From CAIXSC01 sp046349915 (lineage in GTDB: Bacteria > Planctomycetota > Planctomycetia > Pirellulales > Pirellulaceae): a stretch of 64,000 bases of DNA. The notes under the pieces were generated by a model that ran no database searches, was not told the origin of the DNA, and saw only the letters and a program-made list of their open reading frames with translations. Each line of letters begins with the position of its first letter. Positions within the stretch are counted from its first letter, which is position 1. Where the stretch lies: positions 561,747 to 625,746 of the forward strand of contig JAXMBL010000006.1 in NCBI GenBank assembly GCA_046349915.1. The letters run 5' to 3'. Positions 9,374 to 20,000 of this stretch are shown one piece after another. The translations under genes and the position numbers were made by a program.

Positions 9374-10867
9374 TCACGCCAAAATGCCATGAGCAACTTT
9401 GCCATGGATGTCGGTCAGGCGGAAGTCACGGCCAGCGTAGCGATAAGTTAGCTTGAGATGATCCAATCCCATCAAGTGAAGCAACGTGGCGTGCAGGTCG
9501 TGGACGTGCACCTTGTTCTCAACCGCATAGTAGCCGTAATCGTCGGTGGCGCCGTAGTGGAAGCCTGGTTTCACGCCACCGCCCGCCATCCACATCGTAA
9601 AACCTTCGGGGTTGTGGTCGCGGCCATCGCCGCCCTGGACCGTTGGAGTTCGCCCAAACTCGCCGCCCCATAACACCAACGTATCCTCCAGCAGGCCTCG
9701 CTGCTTCAGGTCGGCCAGCAATCCCGCGATCGGACGATCGACCTCCTTGGCATTCTTCTCGTGGCCCTGTTTCAGTTGGCTGTGTTGGTCCCACTGGACG
9801 TTGGAATCGCTGTGAGTCACCTGGACGAACCGTACACCGCGCTCGGCGAACCGGCGAGCGAGCAGGCACTGTCGACCGAAGTTCGCCGTAATGGGGTCAT
9901 CGAGTCCGTAGAGTTGTCGAGTTGCGGCGGTTTCGCTCGCTAGGTCCTCTACCTCCGGCATTGCGTTCTGCATCCGAAACGCGAGTTCGAAGGTGTCGAT
10001 GCGTCCTTCTAACGCATGGTCGGGCCCTGTAAGAGTCGAAAAGTCTCGATTCATCTCGGCCATCAAGTCGATCTGTCGTCGTTGGACCTCGCGAGATGTA
10101 CCGGCCGCATTGTCGATATAGCGGACTTTGGCTTTGTCCGCCGGCACGCTGGCATTGCCGATCGGCGTCCCCTGGTAAGCCGCTGGCAAGAATGCGGAGC
10201 TCCAATTGTTTACGCCGCCATGCGCCAAGGTGGGGCAGATGGTGATGAATCCTGGGAGGTTGCGGTTCTCGCTCCCCAGACCGTAAGTAACCCAAGATCC
10301 CATGCTCGGGCGCACGAAGGCGTCGCTGCCTGTGTGCAGCTTCAACAACGCGCCACCATGTGCTGCGTTAGTTCCATGCAGCGAATGGATGAAACACAAG
10401 TCATCGACATGTCGCGCGACATGGGGAAACAGATCGCTGACCCACGATCCACTCTCGCCATGTTGAGCGAACTTCCACGGAGACTGATAGATAGTTCCGG
10501 TTGGCGCAAACTGCACTCGAGGTTTATCGAAGGGAAGCGGCTTGCCATGGTCCCTTGCCAACAACGGCTTGTAGTCAAAGGTATCGATGTGCGAAGGACC
10601 GCCCTTCATGAACAAGAAGATCACTCGCTTGGCTCGCGCGGGAAAGTGCGGCGTGCGCGGCGCCAGCGGATCACGACCGCTCGCCGCCTCCGCTTGCCGC
10701 TCATCTGCCAACAGCCCCGCCAGCGCCAAGTATCCAAAGCCTACGGCGGACTTCTGAAGCAGCGAGCGACGCGATACGTTCCCCTCGTTGCCCCCGACAT
10801 TCCCTGGGACATTTCCTGGGACATTTCCTGGCCGATTTCCGCCGCAGTCGCATTGATCACTTGCCAT
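9374..10867 (-). CDS. DUF1501 protein, partner of the cytochrome/DUF1553 gene
   Basis: A 497-residue DUF1501 protein. Near the N-terminus is an unusual Gly-Asn-Val repeat (GNVPGNVPGNVGGNEGNV) just ahead of a twin-arginine signal (SRRSLLQKSAVGFGYLALAG). Family landmarks are FLFMKGGPSHIDTFDYKP, HGTNAAHGGALLKLHTG, RRFAERGVRFVQVTHSDS and WGGEFGRTPTVQGGDGRDHN. ATG 10867 is preferred: GAGGA lies 8 bases upstream, whereas the GTG at 10915 has no such site. It follows the 845-residue DUF1553 gene by about 50 bases on the same strand; such pairs are a standard planctomycete arrangement. Predicted exported; substrate unknown. Confidence 0.92.
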   Translation of the reverse strand: MASDQCDCGGNRPGNVPGNVPGNVGGNEGNVSRRSLLQKSAVGFGYLALAGLLADERQAEAASGRDPLAPRTPHFPARAKRVIFLFMKGGPSHIDTFDYKPLLARDHGKPLPFDKPRVQFAPTGTIYQSPWKFAQHGESGSWVSDLFPHVARHVDDLCFIHSLHGTNAAHGGALLKLHTGSDAFVRPSMGSWVTYGLGSENRNLPGFITICPTLAHGGVNNWSSAFLPAAYQGTPIGNASVPADKAKVRYIDNAAGTSREVQRRQIDLMAEMNRDFSTLTGPDHALEGRIDTFELAFRMQNAMPEVEDLASETAATRQLYGLDDPITANFGRQCLLARRFAERGVRFVQVTHSDSNVQWDQHSQLKQGHEKNAKEVDRPIAGLLADLKQRGLLEDTLVLWGGEFGRTPTVQGGDGRDHNPEGFTMWMAGGGVKPGFHYGATDDYGYYAVENKVHVHDLHATLLHLMGLDHLKLTYRYAGRDFRLTDIHGKVAHGILA

Positions 10868-10918
10868 GACTCGGTTCCTCGCTACGCTTGCCGGGAGAGT
10901 CCCAGCGAATGCCACTCA

Positions 10919-13456
10919 CTAGCGGACGTAAATGAACTCGTTCGAGCCGAGCAACGCCTGCGACAGCCATGCCCAGGCGGAATCTCGCTCCGACTCACTG
11001 GCTTGCCTCACAAACGCCACCGCTCGTTCCGTCTCCGCCGCCGTGGGCGCTCGACCAAACGCTGACCAGTACATCGATTCCACTCGCCCTGCGTCGTCCG
11101 CCGTCGACTCGCGAGCACGAGCGGCGAATTCAACACTCGATCGATATACCAACTCGCTGTTCAGAAGAAACAGTGCTTGAGGAGCAACAGTCGTTGAATC
11201 GCGATTTCCGTTCAGCACCGACGCGTCGGCATAGTCGAACAACTGAAAGACGTCGTACAGATTGTTGCGGATGACAGGCAAGTAAACCGACCGGCGCGGA
11301 CTATCGTACTTGGTGCCATCCTTCGACGTGTGATCGAACAGATAATCGCGATTCTTCACGTGCAGCAAAGAACCGCCCATCGAAAGGTCCAATGAACCAG
11401 ACACGGAGAGAAGTGAATCCCGGATGGCTTCCGCTTCCAGTCGTCGCACGCTCGATCGCCAGTACCACTGGTTTTCCGGGTCGACTTCCAACGCTCGACT
11501 CTGAGCCGCTGAACTCATGCCGTACATGCTGGACGACATGATCAGTCGATGGGTGGACTTGACCGACCAGCGACGGTCGATCACCTCCCTCGCCAGCCAG
11601 TCCAGCAATTCGGGATGCGTGGGCCGGTCGCCCAGCTTTCCAAAGTTGTCCGCTGATCGCACCAATCCCTGACCAAAGTGCCATCTCCAAATACGATTCG
11701 CCAACACTCGACTGGTCAGCGGGTGATCTGGGTTAACTAACCATTCGGCCAGTTGTAATCGTCCGCTTTGCGTGGGAGCGAGCGATGCTGGCGACGCGCT
11801 TGCCATCACTTGGGGGAAACGCCGCGGGACCAATTGTCCCAGCGACAGGTGACTCCCGCGGACATGGATCGCAACATCGGTTACTTGCCCCTCGGTGGCC
11901 CCCATCGCGGTCGACAAAGTCGGTGCGGTCTTTTCGAACGCCTTGAACTCGTCGCGTAGTTTCTTCAGCTCCGCGCGAGTCGCCTCGGGAAACGCCGATT
12001 CGACATCCTTCGGCAGTTCTTGTCCCGCGGGCAACGCGGCCTTCGCGGTCGCTGTCGCCTCGGCTACTCGTTGGTCGATCGCTTGCTTCTTCTCCGTCAA
12101 TTGTTGATCGAACGCAGCCTTGCGCGCCAACTCTTCGGCAGTGGGAATGGGATTCTCGTACCAACGAGCGACTTTCTTGAAGTGCTCCATGGTGCGTGTG
12201 CTCTTGAAGATCCCAGCCAGAGCATAGTAGTCGCTCATCGAGATCGGATCGAATTTGTGATCATGGCAGCGAGCGCATCCGAGCGTGAGCCCCAGAATCG
12301 CGCGACCCACGACATCGATCTGCTCGTCGACAATGTCCATCTCCATCTTGCGTTCGTCGACTTCGGCCAGCACTTTCGGTCCCAGCGACAAGAAGCCGGT
12401 CGCAATCAAGCGTTCGTGGCGAGTTGTCAGGTCGTTGTCGGGGGTGGCGAGTAAATCGCCCGCCAACTGCTCGGTCAGAAACTCGTCGAACGGTTTGTCC
12501 TCGTTGAGCGACTGCACGACATAATCGCGATAACGCCAGGCATTGCCGTGAGCGACATTTTCATCGAGCCCATTGGAGTCCGAATAGCGAGCGACATCGA
12601 GCCAGTGGCGAGCCCAGCGTTCGCCATACCGCGGCGAAGCCAAGAGTCGATCGAGTGCTCGAACTCGCGAATCGGGCGAGTCGTCAGCGGCGAACTCACG
12701 CACCTCGTCGGGCCGTGGAGGAAGTCCTGTCAAATCCAACGTCGCTCGCCGAATCCAGGTCGCACGGTCAGCGTCAGGGTTTGGGGTGAGTTGGTGGGAG
12801 TCGAGTTGCGAGAGAATGAACGCATCGATCGCCGAGTTCAGCCATTGAGGACGACTGACCGCCGGGAGCGGATGACGTTTTGCCGGTTGGAAAGCCCAGA
12901 ACTTTCGACCTTCCTCGATGTGACTATCGTCGACGGACTTCGAAGGCGCTGGCGATCCTCCCTCGTCGGGCACTACGGCGCCCGTCTTGATCCAAAACGC
13001 GAGTGCCGCGATCTCGTCCGCCGGCAACTTGCCTTCCGGCGGCATCTGCAAGGCTTCATCCTTGTAGTTCACCGCGCTGATCAACAGGCTCCTTTCGGGT
13101 TCGCCCGCAACGACTGGCGATCCCGCGGCGCCTCCGCGCAAGGTGGCGGCGGGGCTATCGAGTCGTAGTTTTCCTTCTTGCTCATCGGGACCATGGCACT
13201 TGGCGCACCGATTCAACAGGATAGGGCGAACCTTCGATTCGTAGTGGCGTAGCAGCTCGGCGCGATTCGGCTCGTCCGCCGCCAGCGTCGCTCGATCGCC
13301 GCAGCATGCGGCCAGCAAAGCGAGAGATGCCAGGACTGGCTTCAGGACCGGCTTGACTGGCCACGCAGGGAACATACGAGTTACGGAGGTTATGGAAGGT
13401 TGGCGACAGGCCGGCAGGCCGTCCCTTTGGAAGCGATGCATTCGACGCTTCTCCAT
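10919..13456 (-). CDS. Exported cytochrome c / DUF1549 / DUF1553 protein
   Basis: About 845 residues with the planctomycete PSCyt1-PSCyt2-PSD1 layout. An N-terminal hydrophobic segment (VLASLALLAACC) precedes a cytochrome c-like domain with heme motif CAKCH at residues 84-88 and MPPEGKLPADEI after it. DUF1549 follows (TWIRRATLDLTGLPP, WARHWLDVARYSDSNG) with a second CxxCH motif, CARCH, at 394-398. DUF1553 forms the C-terminal third (RVLANRIWRWHFGQGLV, NFGKLGDRPTHPELLDWLA). Thought to be an envelope protein, perhaps in polysaccharide breakdown, but unproven. The start is uncertain: ATG 13456 gives a long leader, while ATG 13375 (MFPAWPV) gives a more usual signal peptide; neither has a clear ribosome site. 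Confidence 0.92.
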   Translation of the reverse strand: MEKRRMHRFQRDGLPACRQPSITSVTRMFPAWPVKPVLKPVLASLALLAACCGDRATLAADEPNRAELLRHYESKVRPILLNRCAKCHGPDEQEGKLRLDSPAATLRGGAAGSPVVAGEPERSLLISAVNYKDEALQMPPEGKLPADEIAALAFWIKTGAVVPDEGGSPAPSKSVDDSHIEEGRKFWAFQPAKRHPLPAVSRPQWLNSAIDAFILSQLDSHQLTPNPDADRATWIRRATLDLTGLPPRPDEVREFAADDSPDSRVRALDRLLASPRYGERWARHWLDVARYSDSNGLDENVAHGNAWRYRDYVVQSLNEDKPFDEFLTEQLAGDLLATPDNDLTTRHERLIATGFLSLGPKVLAEVDERKMEMDIVDEQIDVVGRAILGLTLGCARCHDHKFDPISMSDYYALAGIFKSTRTMEHFKKVARWYENPIPTAEELARKAAFDQQLTEKKQAIDQRVAEATATAKAALPAGQELPKDVESAFPEATRAELKKLRDEFKAFEKTAPTLSTAMGATEGQVTDVAIHVRGSHLSLGQLVPRRFPQVMASASPASLAPTQSGRLQLAEWLVNPDHPLTSRVLANRIWRWHFGQGLVRSADNFGKLGDRPTHPELLDWLAREVIDRRWSVKSTHRLIMSSSMYGMSSAAQSRALEVDPENQWYWRSSVRRLEAEAIRDSLLSVSGSLDLSMGGSLLHVKNRDYLFDHTSKDGTKYDSPRRSVYLPVIRNNLYDVFQLFDYADASVLNGNRDSTTVAPQALFLLNSELVYRSSVEFAARARESTADDAGRVESMYWSAFGRAPTAAETERAVAFVRQASESERDSAWAWLSQALLGSNEFIYVR

Positions 13457-13522
13457 CTACGAAGCCGAGTTGCTCGCGCAAGACGAGCGGATTGGGTGGG
13501 GGCGCGTCCCGTCGCCGACGCG

Positions 13523-14446
13523 CTACTTTTTATTATCGGCAGATGTATCGGCGGGAACAAGAGGCGCGCGGGACGCAGGAGGCGAAGGAGCGGGGGGGGA
13601 CTGTGGCTTCTCGACTGTGGCTGGGTCGATGATTTTGTCGAGCAGCGACATGACGACTTGGCGGTAAACTCTCTCTAGTAGCGGATTTGTCTTGATCAAT
13701 TCGAAAGTGCGATAAAGTTGTTCGCCGGTTTCCTCGTCGATTTCCGTCTCCTGGGTGCGACCGGCGGCGTCCAGCAGGATGGCGAAGTACTTGAATCCCC
13801 CCTCCTTCAGCTCTACTCGCCGTACATCGTTGATCTGTGCGGTCGCTATGTCGAATGGCCCTTCCGCGGGTTGATCCGCGGGACGATTGGCTCGCGGCTT
13901 GAGGCCCAGGAAACCTTGTAATTGGGTCGTCAGTTGGTCGAGCGACTCTTCGGTCGAGACCTTGTTCAATTCGCCGGTTAACTCCTTCAATCGGTCTAAT
14001 TGCTGGCCTGAATCGAGTTGGCGAGCGTCGTCGATGGCCCGCTCGACTCGCCGTCGCACGATCGCATCGGGCGACAGTGGATCAGCCGTTTCGGGCGACC
14101 GTTCAAGATCGGGATCAGGAAGGCTAGGCGTGGGCGAGTTGGTCGAGCTTGATTCTGCTCCGCCTGCGGGTAGGGGAGTTCGTTGCGGCGAGGGGCCTTG
14201 GTCGAGGGCGTATTCCAACAGGGGATCGAGTGAAGCGGGTTCGTGCAGGTCCATTCGAGCAACGACTTCGATGGTGCGTCGCGGCGGCGCGAGGGGAGGG
14301 CCGAAAAGCAACCAGAGAAGCGGCTGACCGAAGGCCAGTCCCGCGACAAGTAGTCCATGGAGCAGTGACGAAGCACCCCAGGCCACGCGGCGAATCCGCC
14401 GGTCGCGAGCTTGGCCATGGTGATGGTGGGGGAGTGGAGCGTTCAT
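13523..14446 (-). CDS. TonB-like single-pass membrane protein, unknown
   Basis: A 307-residue protein with a short cytoplasmic N-terminus containing a run of four histidines (PHHHHGQ). One transmembrane helix follows (about residues 25-47, ASSLLHGLLVAGLAFGQPLLWLLF), then a Pro/Ser-rich linker and a helical region (residues ~130-180) before a small alpha/beta part (VELKEGGFKYFAILLDAAGR). It ends in a Pro/Ala-rich tail. The layout resembles TonB-type energy transducers, but no conserved TonB C-terminal motif was recognised. It lies 66 bases upstream of the DUF1553 gene on the same strand and may be part of that transcription unit. Confidence 0.65.
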   Translation of the reverse strand: MNAPLPHHHHGQARDRRIRRVAWGASSLLHGLLVAGLAFGQPLLWLLFGPPLAPPRRTIEVVARMDLHEPASLDPLLEYALDQGPSPQRTPLPAGGAESSSTNSPTPSLPDPDLERSPETADPLSPDAIVRRRVERAIDDARQLDSGQQLDRLKELTGELNKVSTEESLDQLTTQLQGFLGLKPRANRPADQPAEGPFDIATAQINDVRRVELKEGGFKYFAILLDAAGRTQETEIDEETGEQLYRTFELIKTNPLLERVYRQVVMSLLDKIIDPATVEKPQSPPAPSPPASRAPLVPADTSADNKK

Positions 14447-14655
14447 AAGGGTGGCTGCACCCGTCCACTCTAAGTCACCAAGCGTCGCCCGCCAACGGCT
14501 TTGTCCTGTGCCAGCCGAAAGTTACGCGTTAAAAACGCCCTTCTCGTTCCCGGACTTCTTCGAGTTTCCGCGTCGTTCCGTGTGGTTCCGTGGCTAATCG
14601 TCCTACCACTCAACATCCGGTCGACGAGCGTGGCCGGGAATGAGATTTCTTCTGC

Positions 14656-14677
14656 GGCGGGGAATATTCGCCCCGCC
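14656..14677. other. 7-bp GC-rich stem-loop upstream of DUF2784 gene
   Basis: GGCGGGG (14656-14662) pairs with CCCCGCC (14671-14677) around an 8-base AT-rich loop. There is no T tract, so it is not a convincing terminator. It lies about 20 bases before the start of the interrupted DUF2784 gene and could affect its translation. The rest of 14447-14655 shows no gene. Confidence 0.5.
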
Positions 14678-14771
14678 TCGAGCATCTGTCTAGGTATGCC
14701 ATTCCTCTATCGAATCCTGGCCGACGGCATCGTGGTGTTCCACGCCGCCTACGTGTTGTGGGTGATTCTAG

Positions 14772-16642
14772 GCCCAAAACAAGCTCATGCCTGCCGTGAT
14801 TTTCGACGCCGCGGCGCTCGAACGCAACGCGCGGACCCGCAGCCCAGCGAACCGAAATCGGTGGCATGACGGTCGTCCAGGTTGTCGGTGTTTCATTGTC
14901 GATAATTTCTTGGGTAAGGCGTCAATCGAGATACCGGAGCATCCAGACCCCGGCTTCACATGCGTCGCGTCAACATTGCAGTGACACGATTCGGTCGAGG
15001 AGGCGGAAGAGCACCGAGTGCCAGGGATTCCAAGAGAGGAGGCGGAACACTAAACGTCTCCCGGTCTTCACGATCTGGCAAGGAACGAGCATAACCGCGT
15101 GGAGGAATGTGTCGAACTCCATGCGTAGCAGCGTGCGTTTTTCTTTCTCGTGCTTCTCTTTCCAGCGAGCATCGACCGGTATCAACAACGCCCACCAGGC
15201 TTTCAAGCTCCATGCCAACGCCGCCATGACCATGTACGCACCGTTGCTCACCATGCAACCCAACGGCATGTTCGTGGCGTGAACGCCTCCCTTGAGTTGA
15301 CCAATGAGATTCTCCTGATCGCAGCGCGAGTTGGCCTCGAAGACGATCTCCTCTCGCGATACCGTGACAATGTTCGTGATGTAGAAGAAGTAACGAATCT
15401 CGTCGAATAACTCGCGTTGTCCGTCCACGCCCCTCGCTCGCGTCAGGTTCTTGCGAATAACGACGATGCGGTAAGACTTCTTGCACGCCACGGGTTGGTA
15501 ATCGAACTCAGCGACATCCTCGTCCACCAGTTGAACGTCCTCGAAACCGCGTGCTTCGACGATCGGCTGCTTGCAGTTCTCGGGGCGCGCTCGCGGAGTG
15601 GTGGCCACATGGTACTTGGCCGGCCTTTTCAGCTTTCTCCAGGCGGATTCGGGCAAATCATCGGCGAGACCTTTGAGCTTTCCGCTGGCGTCCATTCCAA
15701 AGACGAACTTGACGCCCTGCGAATTCCAGCCGTCCAGAAACTCGGTCTGCGAGAAGTCGGTGTCGCCGCGCAACAGAATCTCGCGGAACCCGGCATCCTT
15801 GCAGAGCTTCACGGCGCGATCCAAGTACTCGGCAGCGTCCGCGTGCGAGGGAACGTTTCCCGGGCGATTAACCAGAAACAACGGCTCGCTCGTGTTCGCG
15901 AGGGAAACAACGAGCGGATGATAGCCCCAGACCTTCTTATACGAGTACTCCATGCCCAGCTTGCACTCTCCCAGCGTCTCGCACACCGTGCCGTCCGCGT
16001 CGATTACCGCACGATCAAAGAACTCCTGCGGTTGCTGACGCCACACTTTCACGCGGGTGTCGTTGAAGACCGCTTGCAACTCGTCCACCTCTTCGGCAAC
16101 GAAGCGGCGACAGAAATCGCCAGCCGTGGTGGGGTCCGGGATTCGTTCGGCGCCCAGCGCGTCGAGATAGACCTCGTCGTTACGCAACCGTTCGAGATGC
16201 TCCAGCCGCCTGTTGCCCGCAAGCACATTGAACGCGATGTTCAGTACGTGGTCGGATTCTTGGTAGGGGCGATGCAATTTGAGGACGGAGATGCGTTGGT
16301 CAATCGCGTCGACCAGGCCAAGGCGGCGCGCCATCAAGTGCATGGCGCCAATGCCGCCCGCTGCCAGTCCGTTACCACGCCCCGACACTTCGTACTCAAC
16401 GTTGCTTGCGGTGAAGGCCGGTTTCTCCTGAGGCGCCATCTCTCGTTGGCCAAGACGAGCCTCGATCCGACGCTTGCGTTTCTTGAGTTCGCGGGCGATA
16501 CTGGCCTTCACTTGAAAACCTCCGTGTGCGTGTGGGTTCTTCTGTTTCGTGTACCAGAATAAACCCCGGAAACTCACGGAGGTTTTCGTGTTTTCAGGAG
16601 TTTTGTGCGGTATCTAACCGCAGGCGTAAGCTTGTTTAGGGT
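14772..16642. mobile_element. IS1380-family insertion sequence, complete, 1871 bp
   Basis: The ends are imperfect inverted repeats: from 14772 inward and from 16642 inward on the other strand, about 20 of the first 25 positions match, including a shared AAACAAGCT core and GCCTGC. A 4-base duplication, CTAG, flanks the element at 14768-14771 and 16643-16646, which fits IS1380-type target duplication. A single full-length transposase gene on the minus strand fills most of the element. The element looks potentially active, since ends, duplication and transposase are all intact. Confidence 0.93.
14970..16511 (-). CDS. IS1380-family DDE transposase
   Basis: A 513-residue transposase. Likely catalytic segments are VIDADGTVCET, LLRGDTDFSQTEF and the C-terminal RCDQENLIGQLKGG, in the order expected for the DDE/E triad of IS1380-type enzymes. 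Near the N-terminus are GGIGAMHLMARRLGLVDAID and VLNIAFNVLAGNRRLEHLE, which also recall the family. The GTG at 16511 is chosen because GGAGG lies 7 bases upstream; an upstream GTG at 16577 would give 535 residues without that support. The gene is full length and undamaged, and its codon choice does not obviously differ from the neighbours. Confidence 0.92.
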   Translation of the reverse strand: MKASIARELKKRKRRIEARLGQREMAPQEKPAFTASNVEYEVSGRGNGLAAGGIGAMHLMARRLGLVDAIDQRISVLKLHRPYQESDHVLNIAFNVLAGNRRLEHLERLRNDEVYLDALGAERIPDPTTAGDFCRRFVAEEVDELQAVFNDTRVKVWRQQPQEFFDRAVIDADGTVCETLGECKLGMEYSYKKVWGYHPLVVSLANTSEPLFLVNRPGNVPSHADAAEYLDRAVKLCKDAGFREILLRGDTDFSQTEFLDGWNSQGVKFVFGMDASGKLKGLADDLPESAWRKLKRPAKYHVATTPRARPENCKQPIVEARGFEDVQLVDEDVAEFDYQPVACKKSYRIVVIRKNLTRARGVDGQRELFDEIRYFFYITNIVTVSREEIVFEANSRCDQENLIGQLKGGVHATNMPLGCMVSNGAYMVMAALAWSLKAWWALLIPVDARWKEKHEKEKRTLLRMEFDTFLHAVMLVPCQIVKTGRRLVFRLLSWNPWHSVLFRLLDRIVSLQC

Positions 16643-17081
16643 CTAGGACTGCTGTTGACGCTGTTGGGTATGTTCCGACAGTGGCAGTGGATTCGTAACC
16701 CATGGTTTCGTTGGTCGCATCTGGCGATGATCCTGATCGTGGTCGTTGAATCTTGGTTGGGAATCGTGTGTCCCTTGACCACGTGGGAGCAGGCCTTGCG
16801 AGCCAAGGCGGGCGACGAGACTTACCGCGGCGATTTTCTGGCGAACTTCGTGCACGAGGCGCTCTTCATCGAAGCGCCGCCCTGGGCCTTCACGGTCGGC
16901 TACACAATCTTTGGCCTGCTGGTGCTCGCCACTTTCCTCTGGGCGCCCCCGCGCCGTCCCAGCCGCTAATTTGCAGCAATGAAGCCTCGAGCAAGCTTGG
17001 GGAGAGTTCTCTCGACTAGCCCTGGCAAAGTCGAGAAACTTTTTCGCGTGACAACCGCCGGAGAATAGGCACTATGTAAGT

Positions 17082-20000
17082 ATGACAAACTCCCAGCCTC
17101 GTTCCGAGAATGCACCGTCGCCGGCTGACGCCGCCAGCCAGTCCTCTCCAGACTCGCCTCGCGACATGGCCCCGCCTACGCTCGATTTCGGCGGCGAGGA
17201 GCGGGCGGAGCAACTGGTGCAGATCCTTGACGAGTATCTCGCGAACCTGAAGGCGGGACGGCAGCCTGATCGCTCCGAGTTGCTTGCCGCTCACCCCGAA
17301 CTCGCCGACCAACTGGCCGCCTGCCTCGCCGGAATCGAGTTTATCCAGCGAGCGGAGCCGTCGGCTCGCGGGGGTGGGGCGGCCGATGTAGCCGAACGCA
17401 CTCTGGGCGATTTTCGGATTTTACGCGAGGTGGGGCGAGGGGGGATGGGAGCCGTCTATGAAGCCGAGCAAGTGTCGCTCGGACGACGAGTTGCTCTGAA
17501 GGTGCTCCGCTTTGGCGGCGTCTCCGATCCGGAAGCTCTCGATCGATTCAAACGCGAAGCAGAGACGGTCGCGCGTTTGCATCACACCAACATTGTCCCC
17601 ATTTTTGCGGTTGGAAGCGACCAAGGGGTGAACTTCTACGCGATGCAGTTCATTGAGGGCCAGAGTCTCGCTCAGAGACTCGAGGCCCAGATGACCGCGG
17701 ATAATCCGCGCGGACTTTTGCCCGTCGAGGAAGTTCTGTCGTGGGGATTACAAGCTTCCGAAGCGCTGGCGCACGCCCACGATCGCAATGTGATTCATCG
17801 CGACGTCAAGCCATCGAACTTGCTAATCGACCAAGAGGGCCGCATCTGGCTCACCGATTTTGGGCTTGCCCGTCGACTCGACGATGTCACGCTCAGCATG
17901 ACCGGCGCTCTCCTGGGAACCCCCAGGTACATGAGTCCCGAACAGGCGTCGGCAAAGCGAGTGGCCGTGGATCGTCGCACCGATCTCTACAGCTTGGGCG
18001 CGACTTTGTATGAATTGCTGTCAGGTCGCCCCGCCTTCTCGGGCGATTCGCCTCATCACGTCATACAACAGATTCTGTCGACCGAGCCCGAGAATCTTCG
18101 GCAGTTACGGCCCGATATTCCGCGCGATGTGGAAACCGTGGTGATGAAGTGCCTCGCGAAAGAGGCAGAAGGTCGGTACGCCACGGCTCGCGATTTGGCG
18201 AGTGATCTGCGAGCATGCCTGGAGCATCGCCCCATCAAGGCTCGTCGCCCCACTGTGGTGGAGCGAGCGGTACGGTGGATACGCGAATCGAGCCACGCTG
18301 TACGAGTGGCCTCGGCCGCCGCCGCCATTACGTTGCTGGCCACATTTGTCTTGGCCTACGCGCTGCAGTGGCACGATCTCGCTCATCGCGTTGAACTCTC
18401 TTTCACAACCGATGCTCCTCCTTTGACGGCCCAGCTATTCGAGGCCAACGGGGAACTCGAGGAAGTCGGCAATTCGCAACGAGCGGCTGTGGTGACTCCC
18501 GTGCCCACTGATCGTCCCGTTGTCGTTCGCGACGGCGAGTATGCGTTGCAGACGTTGAGTCTCGATAGGTGGAGCCGCACCCAGCAACTCACCGTGGAAC
18601 GTGGCGAGTCGCGACGATTCGACCTGTCGCTCGACGACCAGCAACTTTGGATGCCGGTCGAAACGGAACATTGGTTTGGTTGGGCAACCCATGCGAGTGG
18701 CGGCAGTTTGCTGCTGTTTGGCGCTGATGAGTTGACATGTGAAGCGGGTGTTCCCAAATCGAGACGTTGGAAGCTGTCCTTTCGCGAAAGTTTGCGACTG
18801 GCATTTCCTGACAGTCCCGGCATCGCATGGCCTTGGTTCAATGGTGGAAACGCAGGAAGTCTCACACAAGGCTCAACGCTGCGAGCTCCCTGGGTGGTGC
18901 GAGAATCGGTGGATGTGAATGGAGACGGCGTGGGAGACTTGATCATTGCGGGCCGCCATCAAGCGTTTCTCATCGCATTGTCGGGAGTAGATGGTCGAGC
19001 GATTTGGGGAGCGGCGCGAGGTCCCGATCTGCAATGGAAGCCGCAAGCGGAGATCATGCGACCCGTGCGAAGCGGTGTGAACTACCGACCTCGCTTCGTC
19101 GAAGATCGAGATGGCGATGGTATTCGTGACCTGCTCGTAACCTGGGCCGATACGGGGGATCAACCAGGAGAGCCTCCGCGGCTGAAACAAGGCCAAGTCG
19201 CCCTGGGGCGGCGGCATGTGGAATTGATGTCGGGCGCCACGGGCAAATCAATCTGGGATGTCGAATTGAGCGACGCTTGGTTCAGTCTGGGAGATCAAGA
19301 GGCTGTTCCCGCGGAGTTGCAATGGCTTGTGGGGGCGAGTTGGGGAGCGTCATCCGGTAGCTCCGGCGGCACCATGCTTCAAGGTCGACACTATGTGCGA
19401 GACGAAAATCGCCATGTCGAACGGAATGGCGTGCATGTCTACCTCCCCTCGACGCCGCGCGATGTCACCATCAACGGGCGCAAGTTGACGGCGCTCGTCG
19501 CTGGCCAGCATCTCGTGTTGCTCGACCCTGTCGATGGAAAACGCGTCGAGTGTACGGAATTGCCTGGCCGACCTGATCGAGAAGGAGAGTGGGGAGACGT
19601 CGACGGGGATGGTTCCGCCGACTTCGTGTGGTCGATCCGACGTGCTCCGCCCGCTGGCGCTCGTCACGACCGAGTCGACTTGGCGGCGTGGAGCGTCCAG
19701 CAGGCGCGACTACTGTGGCGAGTCTCGTTGCAGGCGCGTTTTCCTCGACAAGAGTCTTGGACAACTCTCCCTCCTCGCTGGCCGTTGGTTGTCGATTTGA
19801 ATGAAGATGGCGCCGCGGAGATCGTCGCGCCAGGCGACAACACGATGACCGTGGCGGGGGCTCTACCTACTCAAGTTCCTTGGGGCGAATTAGTCACGCT
19901 CGACGGTAAGTCAGGCCAGACTCTCTGGACGCAGCGATTAGCGACATCGGATATGCAGATTGACCACTTCGCGGTCGGGCCAGACATCGATGGCGATGGT

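Larger units (their letters stand above)
14696..16969 (+). pseudogene. DUF2784 membrane protein gene split by an IS1380-type element
   Basis: The first 25 codons (MPFLYRILADGIVVFHAAYV...VIL, 14696-14770) match the N-terminus of DUF2784 proteins. The remainder (from 16643) encodes QWIRNPWFRWSHLAMI, CPLTTWEQALRAKAG and FVHEALF, the rest of the same family, ending at TAA 16967-16969. Between them lies a complete insertion sequence flanked by CTAG copies. Joining 14696-14767 directly to 16643-16969 gives one uninterrupted 132-residue frame with no other lesion (the junction reads VIL-GLLLTLLGMF). The intact product would be a small inner-membrane protein of unknown function. The lack of decay points to a recent insertion. 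Confidence 0.9.

Noticed and set aside
10016..11065. A 349-codon plus-strand open frame
   Set aside because: Antisense to the DUF1501/DUF1553 pair; contains the mirrored Gly-Asn-Val repeat and no protein signature.
15417..16562. A 381-codon plus-strand open frame inside the IS
   Set aside because: Antisense to the transposase, which has clear catalytic motifs and a ribosome site.
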